Assembly: GCA_002163975.1 (NCBI GenBank)
Contig: CP019636.1
Coordinates: forward strand, 6,947,501 to 7,011,500
Source of the DNA: Nostocales cyanobacterium HT-58-2
GTDB taxonomy: Bacteria; Cyanobacteriota; Cyanobacteriia; Cyanobacteriales; Nostocaceae
Direction: 5' to 3'
Length of the DNA stretch: 64,000 nt
Below are positions 19,820-27,699 of the stretch, one piece after another; the stretch's first letter is position 1, and each line of letters opens with the position of its first letter. Under the pieces are notes generated by a model. It saw only the letters and a list, made by a program, of their open reading frames with translations. It was not told the origin of the DNA and ran no database searches. The position numbers were made by a program, and so were the translations under genes.

Positions 19820-20389
19820 TTATTTAACCTTCAACCAATTAAATATATCTACAGCTCGTACCTGCCAATCTGCCAACACATCAAGAACAGGTAATTTGTC
19901 GGTATCATACTTCACCTCTGGTAATTGATTGGGCTGAAATACCATCACCGATTTATCATTAGGGTCAATAAACCAACCTAGTTTTGTCCCTTGGTTAAGA
20001 CAGAAAATAATTTTATTAATAATGCGATTAGGAGATTGGTCAGGAGATAGGATTTCAATTGTCCAATCTGGGTAGCTTTCAAACCTGTTGGCTATCTCCC
20101 CATGCTCATCAGTCGGGATGCGTGACCACTCAAACACATCAATATCTGGAACTAAAGAACGTCCCCCAAATGTGCAACGTAACTCAGTGAAGCCCAAAGC
20201 TAACTTCCTTGATTTACCAACCTGATTGATAGCAGATGATAACTCAGTTTGAATAATACTATGTTTTCCCTGAGGCATTGGTTTTTGGTAAATTCGTCCG
20301 TCGATATACTCACTAGCTGGTTTGGTTTCTGGCAATTTGAGAAACTCTTCTAGCGAAAGGTTGGAAGATAGCTGAGTTGATAGCGCCAT
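19820..20389 (-). CDS. Uma2 family (DUF820) restriction-endonuclease-fold protein
   Basis: PD-(D/E)XK-fold protein of the Uma2 family, greatly expanded in cyanobacteria and of unknown biological role. Visible family features are SLEEFLKLPETKPASEYIDGRI near the N-terminus, HSIIQTELSSAI, LVPDIDVFEW, YPDWTIEILSPDQS and the end segment GTKLGWFIDPNDKSVMVF. The acidic residues in DIDV and EILS are the expected metal ligands. The ATG at 20389 is used; the longer frame begins with a TTG six bases upstream. It stands alone, divergent from the kinase gene at 20542. Confidence 0.88.
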   Translation of the reverse strand: MALSTQLSSNLSLEEFLKLPETKPASEYIDGRIYQKPMPQGKHSIIQTELSSAINQVGKSRKLALGFTELRCTFGGRSLVPDIDVFEWSRIPTDEHGEIANRFESYPDWTIEILSPDQSPNRIINKIIFCLNQGTKLGWFIDPNDKSVMVFQPNQLPEVKYDTDKLPVLDVLADWQVRAVDIFNWLKVK

Positions 20390-20541
20390 AAGCAATGACT
20401 CTTGGAATAATTCCAGTGAACAAATAATTTTTAGTTTTCAGAGATCCTCTGACTCTTTAACCAAGTTGTCGATATTCCACTTTATTAGGCAAACTATAAA
20501 GAAAAGTTTAGTAAACCTCTAACATATAGCCAGCATACAAA

Positions 20542-22074
20542 ATGGCAAAAAATATACCCTCAGACGGATGGCGCAAAACTTTCCATAGCGTTCGCGCTCG
20601 TCTTTTAGTGTGGTACTTTCTGTTAACAGCGTGTACGGCGACGTTTTCCATTCAAGCAACTCGCCAAGTATATTGCGATGATTTAAAAGCACGAGCTGAT
20701 GCTTCTCTTATTAAGGAGGTAGAACGATTTAAGTTGCTAGCAAAGCGTCAGAGTGAAAAAAAATTGTCAACCCCAGTTAACACAACCAAGCTGTTCGATA
20801 AATTCTTAGCTAACTACGCTCCCACACGCAACGAATATATTATCACTCTCATCAACGACCAAATCTACAAATACAGCCCAGTTTCACCTGCAGATTTGCT
20901 AGAGCAGTATCCCACCCTGTTGCAGCAATGGACTCAGCTAAAGGTGCCAAAAAAAGGTTATATACAAACTTCTACACAAAGGATTCGCTACATAGCACAA
21001 CCAGTGCATATAGGTGGAGAACATGGTACTCTTATCGCAATTCATGACTCCTCGGCTGCCTTCCAGGCGGGTACAAATGCGATTACCTTGGTGATGCAAG
21101 TCACGCTGATTGTCCTAGTCATCTTTTTCTTACTGGCGTGGGTGACTGCTGGCAGAGTATTGTATCCACTACGACTACTAACCAAAACTGCTCAGTCTAT
21201 TACTGGGTCGGATATGACACAGCGTATTCCAGTAAAAGACTCGGATGAAATTGCTGAGTTGACAAAAACTTTTAATGAAATGCTTGATAGGCTTCAGTTC
21301 GCCTTTGATAGCCAGCAGAAGTTTCTCAATGATGTCAGTCATGAACTGCGGACTCCCATTACGGTCATTCAGGGACACTTGGAGATGCTACAGTTTACCC
21401 CAGAAAGACAGCAAGTCACTATTGCCTTGGTTATGGATGAACTAGACCGTATGAGTCGCCTGGTAAATGACTTGCTGCTACTGGCAAGGACACAACGCCC
21501 AGATTTTTTGAGACTCAAGCCAGAGGAGTTAGACTGGCTTACAGAGGAACTCTACTTGAAAGCTCGCTCTCTAGCAAACCGGGATTGGCGGTTGGAGTCT
21601 AAAGGGTTGAGCCCAATAACAGTCGACCGTCAACGGTTAACGCAAGCAGTGATGAATTTGGTTCAGAATGCAGTTCGTCATACTTGTGATGGTGATACCA
21701 TTACACTTGGCTCATGTATCAAAGGGGACCATGCCTACATTTGGGTAAGCGATACCGGAGAAGGAATTGCCCCTGAAGACCAAAAACGTATTTTTGAGCG
21801 TTTTGTCAGGGCGACGAAAGGTGACCAACAGTTTGAAGGGCACGGCTTGGGACTTGCAATTGTGCAGGCGATCGCCCAAGCTCATGATGGATGGGTCGAG
21901 CTTTCTAGTCGTTTTGGTCATGGGTCTACATTTACCATTGTCATTCCCCTAGCTTCTTCTGTTGAGACTGCAATCCATGAATCGGATTCTTATTGCCGAA
22001 GACAATCCCCGCATTACCTCGTTTCTGGAAACCGGATTGCAGGCGCACGGCTTTACAACCACCATCGCCACTAA
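20542..22074 (+). CDS. Membrane sensor histidine kinase (HAMP-HisKA-HATPase)
   Basis: Classical two-component sensor of 510 residues. TM1 is at about 20-40, a periplasmic sensor region at 41-178 and TM2 at about 180-202. HAMP covers about 200-252. HisKA has His267 (NDVSHELRTPITVIQGHLEML). HATPase_c shows NLVQNAVRHT, VSDTGEGI and GHGLGLAIVQ. The family normally ends shortly after the IPLAS segment. Here the frame continues about 35 residues and overlaps the response-regulator gene by 98 bases. The tail has no domain character. It pairs with the regulator at 21977. The stimulus is unknown. Confidence 0.92.
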   Translation: MAKNIPSDGWRKTFHSVRARLLVWYFLLTACTATFSIQATRQVYCDDLKARADASLIKEVERFKLLAKRQSEKKLSTPVNTTKLFDKFLANYAPTRNEYIITLINDQIYKYSPVSPADLLEQYPTLLQQWTQLKVPKKGYIQTSTQRIRYIAQPVHIGGEHGTLIAIHDSSAAFQAGTNAITLVMQVTLIVLVIFFLLAWVTAGRVLYPLRLLTKTAQSITGSDMTQRIPVKDSDEIAELTKTFNEMLDRLQFAFDSQQKFLNDVSHELRTPITVIQGHLEMLQFTPERQQVTIALVMDELDRMSRLVNDLLLLARTQRPDFLRLKPEELDWLTEELYLKARSLANRDWRLESKGLSPITVDRQRLTQAVMNLVQNAVRHTCDGDTITLGSCIKGDHAYIWVSDTGEGIAPEDQKRIFERFVRATKGDQQFEGHGLGLAIVQAIAQAHDGWVELSSRFGHGSTFTIVIPLASSVETAIHESDSYCRRQSPHYLVSGNRIAGARLYNHHRH

Positions 22075-22645
22075 CGCTCATCAAGTCGTTAGTGTAGCCA
22101 GTAGTAAAGAATTTGACCTGTTAATTTTAGATTTGGGTCTACCAGATAAAGATGGTTTGGATGTGCTCGAAGAGTTACGAGGTAGGGGAGAAACGCTACC
22201 AATCATTGTTCTGACTGCCCGTGATGGTTTAGATGATACGGTAGCAGGATTGGATGGTGGTGCTGATGATTACATTACCAAACCGTTTCGTTTTGAAGAA
22301 CTGCTGGCGCGTATCCGAGTGCAACTGCGCAATCATAACGTACCAAGAGTCAAAGAGGAAACCACCCTCAGAGCAGCTGATATTGCTTTAGATTTGCTAA
22401 CACGAGAGGTTTGGGTAGGGGATAGATTAGTTGAACTTTCCACCCGCGAGTTTATTTTGGCAGAAGTGTTTTTGCGTCACCCCATGCAAGTGATGAGTCG
22501 AGAACAATTACTCAACCGTATCTGGGGTTATGACTACGACCCTGGGTCAAATATTATTGATGTCTATGTTGGTCACTTGCGAAAGAAGTTAGGTAGCAAC
22601 AGGATAGAGACGATTAGGGGAATAGGTTATCGGTTGCGGACGTAA
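21977..22645 (+). CDS. OmpR/PhoB-type response regulator
   Basis: Receiver domain plus winged-helix DNA-binding domain, 222 residues. The receiver has the acidic pair (AEDNP), the phospho-acceptor Asp in LLILDLGLPDKDG, the Thr in IIVLTARD and the Lys in YITKPFRFEELLARI. The C-terminal winged helix shows LSTREFILAEVFLRHP, SREQLLNRIWGYDYDPGSNIIDVYVGHLRKKL and the end motif IRGIGYRLR. The ATG at 21977 begins MNRILIAEDNP; an in-frame TTG lies 15 bases upstream. It is the partner of the overlapping kinase. Confidence 0.94.
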   Translation: MNRILIAEDNPRITSFLETGLQAHGFTTTIATNAHQVVSVASSKEFDLLILDLGLPDKDGLDVLEELRGRGETLPIIVLTARDGLDDTVAGLDGGADDYITKPFRFEELLARIRVQLRNHNVPRVKEETTLRAADIALDLLTREVWVGDRLVELSTREFILAEVFLRHPMQVMSREQLLNRIWGYDYDPGSNIIDVYVGHLRKKLGSNRIETIRGIGYRLRT

Positions 22646-22735
22646 TTGAGCAAAACTTCATAACTTTTCTCGTCTTTTGCTTTTGTAGTTCACAAGTCAA
22701 GAAAAGTGATAGCGCTTTTGGGCTAGAGTGGAGGT

Positions 22736-22879
22736 GCGATTGAAACTGAGATAAAACAGTCAGTCCGCACCTGATCCATCGCTCAACTTGAGGCGTTGGC
22801 AGAAACGTTGTTGGATTTCACAAGCCAAAATGATTTAATGAACTACTTGGCAGCTATCTCCTTACAAATATATTATTAG
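22736..22879 (+). pseudogene. Remnant of a DUF4351-domain gene (C-terminal end)
   Basis: One frame reads IETEIKQSVRT, then a TGA at 22772-22774, then SIAQLEALAETLLDFTS, QNDLMNYLAA and a natural stop. The arrangement (x)QLEAL(A/G)EALLDF followed by DLxxWL is the hallmark end of the DUF4351 tail found in cyanobacterial Rpn/transposase-like proteins. The TGA stands where the family has a leucine, and the frame is closed just upstream by a TAG. The rest of the gene is gone. It lies directly before the HcyBio gene. Confidence 0.72.
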
Positions 22880-22890
22880 CTACATTTAAT

Positions 22891-24060
22891 ATGCGAACAA
22901 TTGCGGAAATTAATGACAAAATCAGCCGCAAGCAAGCGGTAGTATTGACCGCTGAGGAATTAGAAGCAAGAGTTCTAGAAGTCGGTGTTACCAAAGTTGC
23001 TAAGGAAGTTGATGTTATCACTACTGGTACTTTTGAGCCCATGGAATCGAGTGGTGCAATTCTTAATTTGGGACACACTGACCCACCGATAAAAATTCGC
23101 CGTTGCTGGTTAGATGGGGTGCCAGCTTACTCTGGTTTTGGCGCAGTAGATTTGTACTTAGGCGCAAGCTGTGCGGTGGAGGTGATTGATGGGGAAGAAG
23201 TCCGGGAACGCGGTGGTGGTCATGTCATTGAAGATTTGATCGCTGGTAAAACAGTACACGTACGAGCACAAGGACAAGTGACAGATTGTTATCCTAGGGC
23301 AACTTTTGAAACGACGATTACCCTTGAAACGATAAATCAATTTTATTTATTCAATCCACGTAATCTTTATCAAAATTTTATAGTAGGTGTGAATGGGGGC
23401 GATCGCCCACTTTACACGTACCTTGGTCCTTTGCAACCGCGTTTGGGCAATGCTGTTTATTCAAATCCTGGCGCCATTTCTCCGCTACTCAACGACCCGG
23501 ATTTGCAACTTGTTGGGATTGGCACGCGAATTTTTCTAGGCGGCGGTGTTGGTTATGTTGCTTGGGAAGGCACTCAGCACTTCCCTTTACAAAAACGCTT
23601 ACCCAATCGTACACCCATTGGTCCCGCTGCAACTTTGGCTTTAATTGGTGATGCTAAACAAATGGACGCTCGTTGGGTACGTGGGTGTTACTTCAAAAGT
23701 TACGGTCCTTCTTTAATGTTGGGAGTAGGTGTACCACTCCCGGTATTGAATGAAGAAGTCGTTGCCAGATGTGCAGTTCAAGATAAAGACTTGGTAGCCC
23801 CGATAGTAGATTTTTCTATTCCCAGGCGTGTCCGTCCTACCTTTGGGTTAGTCAGTTACGCCCAACTTAAGTCGGGACGCATCAGTATAGAAGGCAGAAC
23901 TGTGCGCGTTGCACCCCTTGCCAGTCAATTTCTCTCTAGGCAAGTCGCCGTAGAGTTAAAACAATGGATTGAATCTGGTGATTTTACTCTAACAGAGCCT
24001 GTTGCCGCAATTTCGATGGAGCGATCTTTTCTGCCGCAAGACCGCTGGACGGAATTCTAG
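22891..24060 (+). CDS. Homocysteine biosynthesis (HcyBio/DUF39) family protein
   Basis: A 389-residue cytoplasmic protein of the HcyBio family. Members are implicated in making homocysteine from aspartate semialdehyde by a sulfide-dependent route in anaerobes; the cyanobacterial role is less certain. Family blocks seen: RTIAEINDKISRKQAVVLTAEE, VITTGTFEPMESSGAILNLGH, GGVGYVAWEGTQHFP, MLGVGVPLPVLNEE and DLVAPIVDFSIPRRVRPTFG. The start ATG lies 12 bases after the DUF4351 remnant, so the promoter must overlap that remnant. It converges on the gene at 24140 across a hairpin repeat. Confidence 0.85.
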   Translation: MRTIAEINDKISRKQAVVLTAEELEARVLEVGVTKVAKEVDVITTGTFEPMESSGAILNLGHTDPPIKIRRCWLDGVPAYSGFGAVDLYLGASCAVEVIDGEEVRERGGGHVIEDLIAGKTVHVRAQGQVTDCYPRATFETTITLETINQFYLFNPRNLYQNFIVGVNGGDRPLYTYLGPLQPRLGNAVYSNPGAISPLLNDPDLQLVGIGTRIFLGGGVGYVAWEGTQHFPLQKRLPNRTPIGPAATLALIGDAKQMDARWVRGCYFKSYGPSLMLGVGVPLPVLNEEVVARCAVQDKDLVAPIVDFSIPRRVRPTFGLVSYAQLKSGRISIEGRTVRVAPLASQFLSRQVAVELKQWIESGDFTLTEPVAAISMERSFLPQDRWTEF

Positions 24061-24139
24061 GAAGAGAGCAAAGGAGGCTGGGAAAGCTGAGGAGGTATTT
24101 TTCTCCCCCGACTCTCCTCGCTTCCCCTGCTACCCCTGC
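24061..24139. terminator. Purine/pyrimidine hairpin between convergent genes
   Basis: Following the HcyBio stop is a G/A-rich run (GGAAGAGAGCAAAGGAGG) and then a C/T-rich run (CTCCCCCGACTCTCC). Together they form a long imperfect hairpin that fills the whole gap between two convergent genes. It probably ends transcription in both directions. It is the same type of element found inside miaA. Confidence 0.55.
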
Positions 24140-25144
24140 TTATTGTTCGGGTGGCTTCGGACGCTTAACGGGCTTAGGAATGGGTTTTGTGGATGTAGGT
24201 CTTGACGCCACAGAGGAGTCGCTTGTTTTCCGGATTGGGCGGGGAGTTTCGCCGTTGCGTGGTCTTGAGGGAAAAGGTTTCCTTCCACCAGGACGACGAC
24301 CCCCTCCTGGTCCACCTCTGCCCCTTTGTTGTGGTGGTTTGCGCTTTTTCGGCAAATCAGCGATCGCCTCACCGCTTTCTACTACCAATTCGTCACCTTC
24401 TCGCTGGACTTGTAAGTCCCAAAACTTACCGACTGCTTTTGCTTCAAGCTTCCCTTTAATTTTCAACTTGAAATACTTTGGTTTGTCATCTTGTTTGCGA
24501 GCAGCCTGCTTAATTTTGATCACTAAGTGTTCACCTTCAAAGGACTGATAAACTACCTCGCCACGAACAGAAAAACTACCATCTGGGAGTTCTGATGAAG
24601 GGACGAGGGCACTTGGTGAACCATTAGCAGTTGTTAGCAAATCTTGAGAATCGAAATCTTGCTCATTATCGGCTGTTTGATGTTTAGCCAAGTTTTCTGG
24701 CTCCCAAACTCCTACAATTTGTAGGTGCAATTTGTCGTTCTCCTGCCGAGTGCGTGGATAAACTACCCACAGATGTTCTTTTTCCAAGTCCAAATGATTT
24801 TTGACTAAACTCATAATTCGACCTAGAAGAACGGCATCGAGTTGTGCGCCATCTGTGGTCAGCATTGAACCTTGAGTAAATTGTTCGCTGCTGGCGAGGT
24901 AGCGACCTCGAACTAAGCCAATGGCTCGGTATTGCATTGGTTCGCTAGGAGGTGGAATCGGTTGCTGCCGATTTGCTAGGTTCTCATCATTAGAAGTTTC
25001 ACTTGAAATAACAGACGAATTTTCTTCTTGGGAAGCTATGTTTGCTGCATAGACATTCATAGCAGCGGTGTCTTTGCTGTTTAAAGCCTCTTTAGAGGCA
25101 GTTGAATTGAATGATTCGGGTGACGGCATCAGGTCGGAATTCAT
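24140..25144 (-). CDS. Conserved cyanobacterial protein with basic Gly/Pro/Arg tail
   Basis: I do not recognise a named family. From the chosen ATG the product has 334 residues. It begins with a low-complexity acidic/Ser N-terminus (about 1-65). A globular part follows (about 70-260) with MQYRAIGLVRGRYL, HLWVVYPRTRQ, LQIVGVWEPENL and FKLKIKGKLEAKAVGKFWDL. The last 80 residues are strongly basic and low-complexity (KKRKPPQQRGRGGPGGGRRP), ending in repeated KP. The tail suggests nucleic-acid or ribosome binding. The ATG at 25144 has AAGGAG six bases upstream, much better than the GTG at 25168. Confidence 0.75.
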   Translation of the reverse strand: MNSDLMPSPESFNSTASKEALNSKDTAAMNVYAANIASQEENSSVISSETSNDENLANRQQPIPPPSEPMQYRAIGLVRGRYLASSEQFTQGSMLTTDGAQLDAVLLGRIMSLVKNHLDLEKEHLWVVYPRTRQENDKLHLQIVGVWEPENLAKHQTADNEQDFDSQDLLTTANGSPSALVPSSELPDGSFSVRGEVVYQSFEGEHLVIKIKQAARKQDDKPKYFKLKIKGKLEAKAVGKFWDLQVQREGDELVVESGEAIADLPKKRKPPQQRGRGGPGGGRRPGGRKPFPSRPRNGETPRPIRKTSDSSVASRPTSTKPIPKPVKRPKPPEQ

Positions 25145-25302
25145 AAAAACTCCTTGCGGCGGAGACACATCCCATTGTGGGATTTTACAAAGGCATATGG
25201 AAAGAGCGTTTGTGCGGCGCTTGTAAGTATATTTCCTTTCAAGATAGCCACGCCTTAACGCTCTGTAAGATACTCAAGACGTGACGGCATTCGCACGCTA
25301 GT

Positions 25303-25364
25303 CCCACGCCACTTGTTTCTCCTTGCGGAGATGCGACTGGCGTGGGGGTTGGGGGAAAACCCCC
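25303..25364. repeat. Two hairpins in the gap before the TPR gene
   Basis: CCCACGCCA (25303-25311) pairs exactly with TGGCGTGGG (25338-25346). A second perfect hairpin, GGGGG-AAAA-CCCCC, follows at 25351-25364. They lie in a 583-base gap (25145-25727) without any gene. They resemble the GC-rich interspersed repeats at 36601-36960. Confidence 0.7.
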
Positions 25365-25424
25365 TTCGAGTTTGCCACTTTGCTTTTACCGGGAAACTAT
25401 GTACACCAGTTGCCTGCTACAGAG

Positions 25425-25462
25425 GAATTCAAAATCATGAATTTAAAATTAATTTTGAATTC
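25425..25462. repeat. AT-rich inverted repeat
   Basis: GAATTCAAAAT (25425-25435) is perfectly inverted as ATTTTGAATTC (25452-25462). A further GAATTTTGAA-type stretch follows. Repeats built on AATTCAAAAT are common spacers in cyanobacterial genomes. Confidence 0.65.
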
Positions 25463-25727
25463 ATGACTTAGAATTTTGAATGTTTGAGTAAACGAGTGGC
25501 TCACCCGCGCTGCCTCAAATTTCGCATATATGTGCTAAATGTGTGTCATTTAGCGTCTTTAAGCTAGTTTCGGAAGCATACCATAGCTGAATTTCGGACT
25601 GTTCCTCCTAAAGTCAACACTTGTATGGACTGCGTACATTGCTTTTTGTTATAAAATTCACAAACAATTCACGGCATTCCGCAAAGTTTTTGAAATTTTT
25701 AACTTTCAAGGTTTTTTGTAAAAGATA

Positions 25728-26633
25728 ATGTCATTAGAGTTTAAGGACGGTTTTGTGTCTCAACCTCGCAAACGCTGGATAGTCAATGGGGTGCTGGTGC
25801 TGGCAGTTCTTGCTTTTGTTGGAGTTTCGATGGTGCCACTCATTGCAGCATTTAATCAAACACAAAGTTCCACCCAGAAGCCCGCAAACACAAGAAGTGG
25901 TTCACCTTCCTCTGACCAAAAATCAAAGCTGGAAGATGCGGCTCGGGGTTATGAACAGGTTTTGCAGCGGGAAAGCGAAAACCAAACGGCGCTACGAGGC
26001 TTGCTTGAGACTCGGCTACAATTACTGAGCTTAGGTGCCGGTGACATCAAGAGCGTTATTGAACCTCTAGAAAAGTTAGCCAAGCTCAATCCAGAACAAA
26101 CAAGATACGCAGTGCTACTGGCTCAAGCCAAGCAACAAATTGGCGATCGCGAGGGCGCCGCCCAAGCTTATCGTTCTGTTTTAGAAAATAAACCTGGTGA
26201 CCTTGAGGCTTTACAAGGGATGGTGGCTCTTCTGCTTGCTCAAAAACGCCCGGAAGCTGCTGTTGGCTTACTGCAAGATACTCTCAAGACTGCTAGCCAG
26301 GCAAATAAAATTCAGCCTGGAAGTATAGATACAGTTGCTGTACAAGTGCTCTTGGGTAACGTACAAGCCTCCCAGAAAAGCTATGCTCAAGCTCTCAGTG
26401 TCTATGACCAAGCAATCAAGAATGATCAACAAGATTTTCGTCCTGTCCTGGCCAAGGCAATGCTCCTGAAAGAACAGGGCAAAACCGAAGAGGCAAAGAT
26501 TTTGTTTACAAAAGCTGCAGCTTTAGCACCAACCCAGTACAAAGACGAAATTAATAAGCAGGCAAGCGCATCTCCTACCCCCAGTCCCAGTCCCACATCA
26601 ACACCAACGCCAAATAGTACCCCTAAGGAGTGA
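25728..26633 (+). CDS. Membrane-anchored TPR protein
   Basis: A 301-residue protein with one N-terminal membrane helix (about 17-37) and a linker. A TPR array covers about 60-275 (YEQVLQRESENQTALRGLLETR, YRSVLENKPGDLEALQGM, YDQAIKNDQQDFRPVLAKAMLL). It ends in a Pro/Ser/Thr-rich tail with repeated SPTP units. It is a scaffold type with no enzyme motif. Start is an ATG after a T-rich leader. Similar single-helix TPR proteins are widespread in cyanobacteria and often annotated only as TPR. It converges on the Mn exporter gene. Confidence 0.8.
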   Translation: MSLEFKDGFVSQPRKRWIVNGVLVLAVLAFVGVSMVPLIAAFNQTQSSTQKPANTRSGSPSSDQKSKLEDAARGYEQVLQRESENQTALRGLLETRLQLLSLGAGDIKSVIEPLEKLAKLNPEQTRYAVLLAQAKQQIGDREGAAQAYRSVLENKPGDLEALQGMVALLLAQKRPEAAVGLLQDTLKTASQANKIQPGSIDTVAVQVLLGNVQASQKSYAQALSVYDQAIKNDQQDFRPVLAKAMLLKEQGKTEEAKILFTKAAALAPTQYKDEINKQASASPTPSPSPTSTPTPNSTPKE

Positions 26634-26728
26634 TGAAGAAAAGAGGACACGGTGAGACAGCGAGACACGGAGACACGGGGACTTGTTTTCTCCGTACCTC
26701 CACGTCTTTCTCTCTCCTTTGTCTTTCC
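26634..26728. terminator. Purine/pyrimidine hairpin between convergent genes
   Basis: A G/A-rich half with repeated GAGACACGG units faces a C/T-rich half (TCTCCGTACCTCCACGTC and following). It fills the gap between the TPR gene and the TMEM165-type gene and is a probable bidirectional terminator of the same repeat class as 24061-24139. Confidence 0.5.
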
Positions 26729-27349
26729 TCATGGTCCCTCAATGGCGGCTACTACACCAAACACAAGAAACAAAAATCCGCCAATAAAGGTGAGTTTACG
26801 CTCAGAAATGCGCCCTGCCAGCATTCTTCCACCAATGACAGCAATTGCAGCACAAATGGCGTGTCCTAAAATGGCACCAATTGTCACTCCAATTACGTTA
26901 TTTCCTGCAGCTAAGGCAATTGTGGCAATTTGCGTGCGATCGCCCCACTCTGCCATAAATGTCAGTACAAAGGCTTCTGTTAAAATAGCCAAAGCATTTT
27001 TCTTCTTCGGCAGTTGCATATCTGCCTGTTTCACTACAGCTTTTGCTTCTTCCACAACTTCTGTATCACAACTAGAAACTGGCATTTTACTTGCATCATA
27101 AAACAGTTTTATCCCAAAGCCAAGAAATAAAGCTATCTCCGCAAAATGAATATAAACCTTTGGCAGTATGGAAGCTGCTTGTCCTACAACAACAGAAAGT
27201 ATTGTCATTGCAGCTAAAGCCGCTATCACACCTGCAAAGACGAGCCGCCGGGAGTGATGCATAGCTAAAATCACGGCGATAAAGAATGTTTTATCACCTA
27301 GCTCTGAAACTGTAATGAGTAACAAACCTGCAGTAAAAGCTGTTAACAC
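26729..27349 (-). CDS. TMEM165/GDT1 (UPF0016) family Mn2+/Ca2+ exporter
   Basis: Polytopic cation transporter that moves Mn2+ (and Ca2+) out of the cytosol. Both signature motifs of the duplicated family are present, one per half: SELGDKTFFIAVILAM and AEWGDRTQIATIAL (E-x-G-D-K/R-T). About six helices flank a soluble loop of about 35 residues. I place the start at the GTG at 27349, which has AAGGAG (27359-27364) upstream and begins directly with the first helix. The frame is open to a GTG at 27421, but those 24 residues overlap the riboswitch platform. The upstream yybP-ykoY riboswitch supports a Mn role, as for cyanobacterial Mn exporters of this family. Confidence 0.92.
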   Translation of the reverse strand: MLTAFTAGLLLITVSELGDKTFFIAVILAMHHSRRLVFAGVIAALAAMTILSVVVGQAASILPKVYIHFAEIALFLGFGIKLFYDASKMPVSSCDTEVVEEAKAVVKQADMQLPKKKNALAILTEAFVLTFMAEWGDRTQIATIALAAGNNVIGVTIGAILGHAICAAIAVIGGRMLAGRISERKLTFIGGFLFLVFGVVAAIEGP

Positions 27350-27606
27350 TCTCTCAAGCTCCTTGAAGAATCTTCTGCCTGTGTGAGCTTGATGCGAGCA
27401 GCGAGACTCCACCAAGCTCACACTTTTCCTTGTGAACTTAGTGAAGGTCTCACTTCCAAGAATTAATCGCTAGCTATCAGCTTTTCGGTACTCTTAGTAT
27501 TAACTAAGCTGATAGCGATTCATTTCTTGTCACCTGAACCAGGCTTATCACCAGTATGTTGACTCAGGTGCACTGGCTAAGTTTTGCCAGCAGTTACTCC
27601 CCTTCT
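27350..27606 (-). promoter_or_regulatory. yybP-ykoY manganese riboswitch with expression platform
   Basis: On the minus strand the aptamer hallmarks appear in order: GGGGAGTAAC (27602-27593), GTCAACATACT, GGTGACAAG and GAGACCTTCAC (27451-27441). Downstream, AAGTTCACA (27439-27431) can pair with TGTGAGCTT. The overlapping GTGTGAGCTT (27423-27414) can pair perfectly instead with AAGCTCACAC (27390-27381). The two hairpins are mutually exclusive, just ahead of the AAGGAG of the exporter gene. Mn2+ binding is expected to turn the gene on. Confidence 0.88.
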
Positions 27607-27699
27607 TTTAGGTAATTATACATCTATCTTTAGATGTAGTAAAGCAATAACTCTGTTATTAGTTATTGATGAAAAACAACTTGATAACTATTCACTATT

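Noticed and set aside
27421-27421. Upstream GTG start for the TMEM165-type exporter
   Set aside because: It would place 24 extra polar residues before the first helix and overlap the riboswitch platform; the GTG at 27349 has AAGGAG at proper distance.
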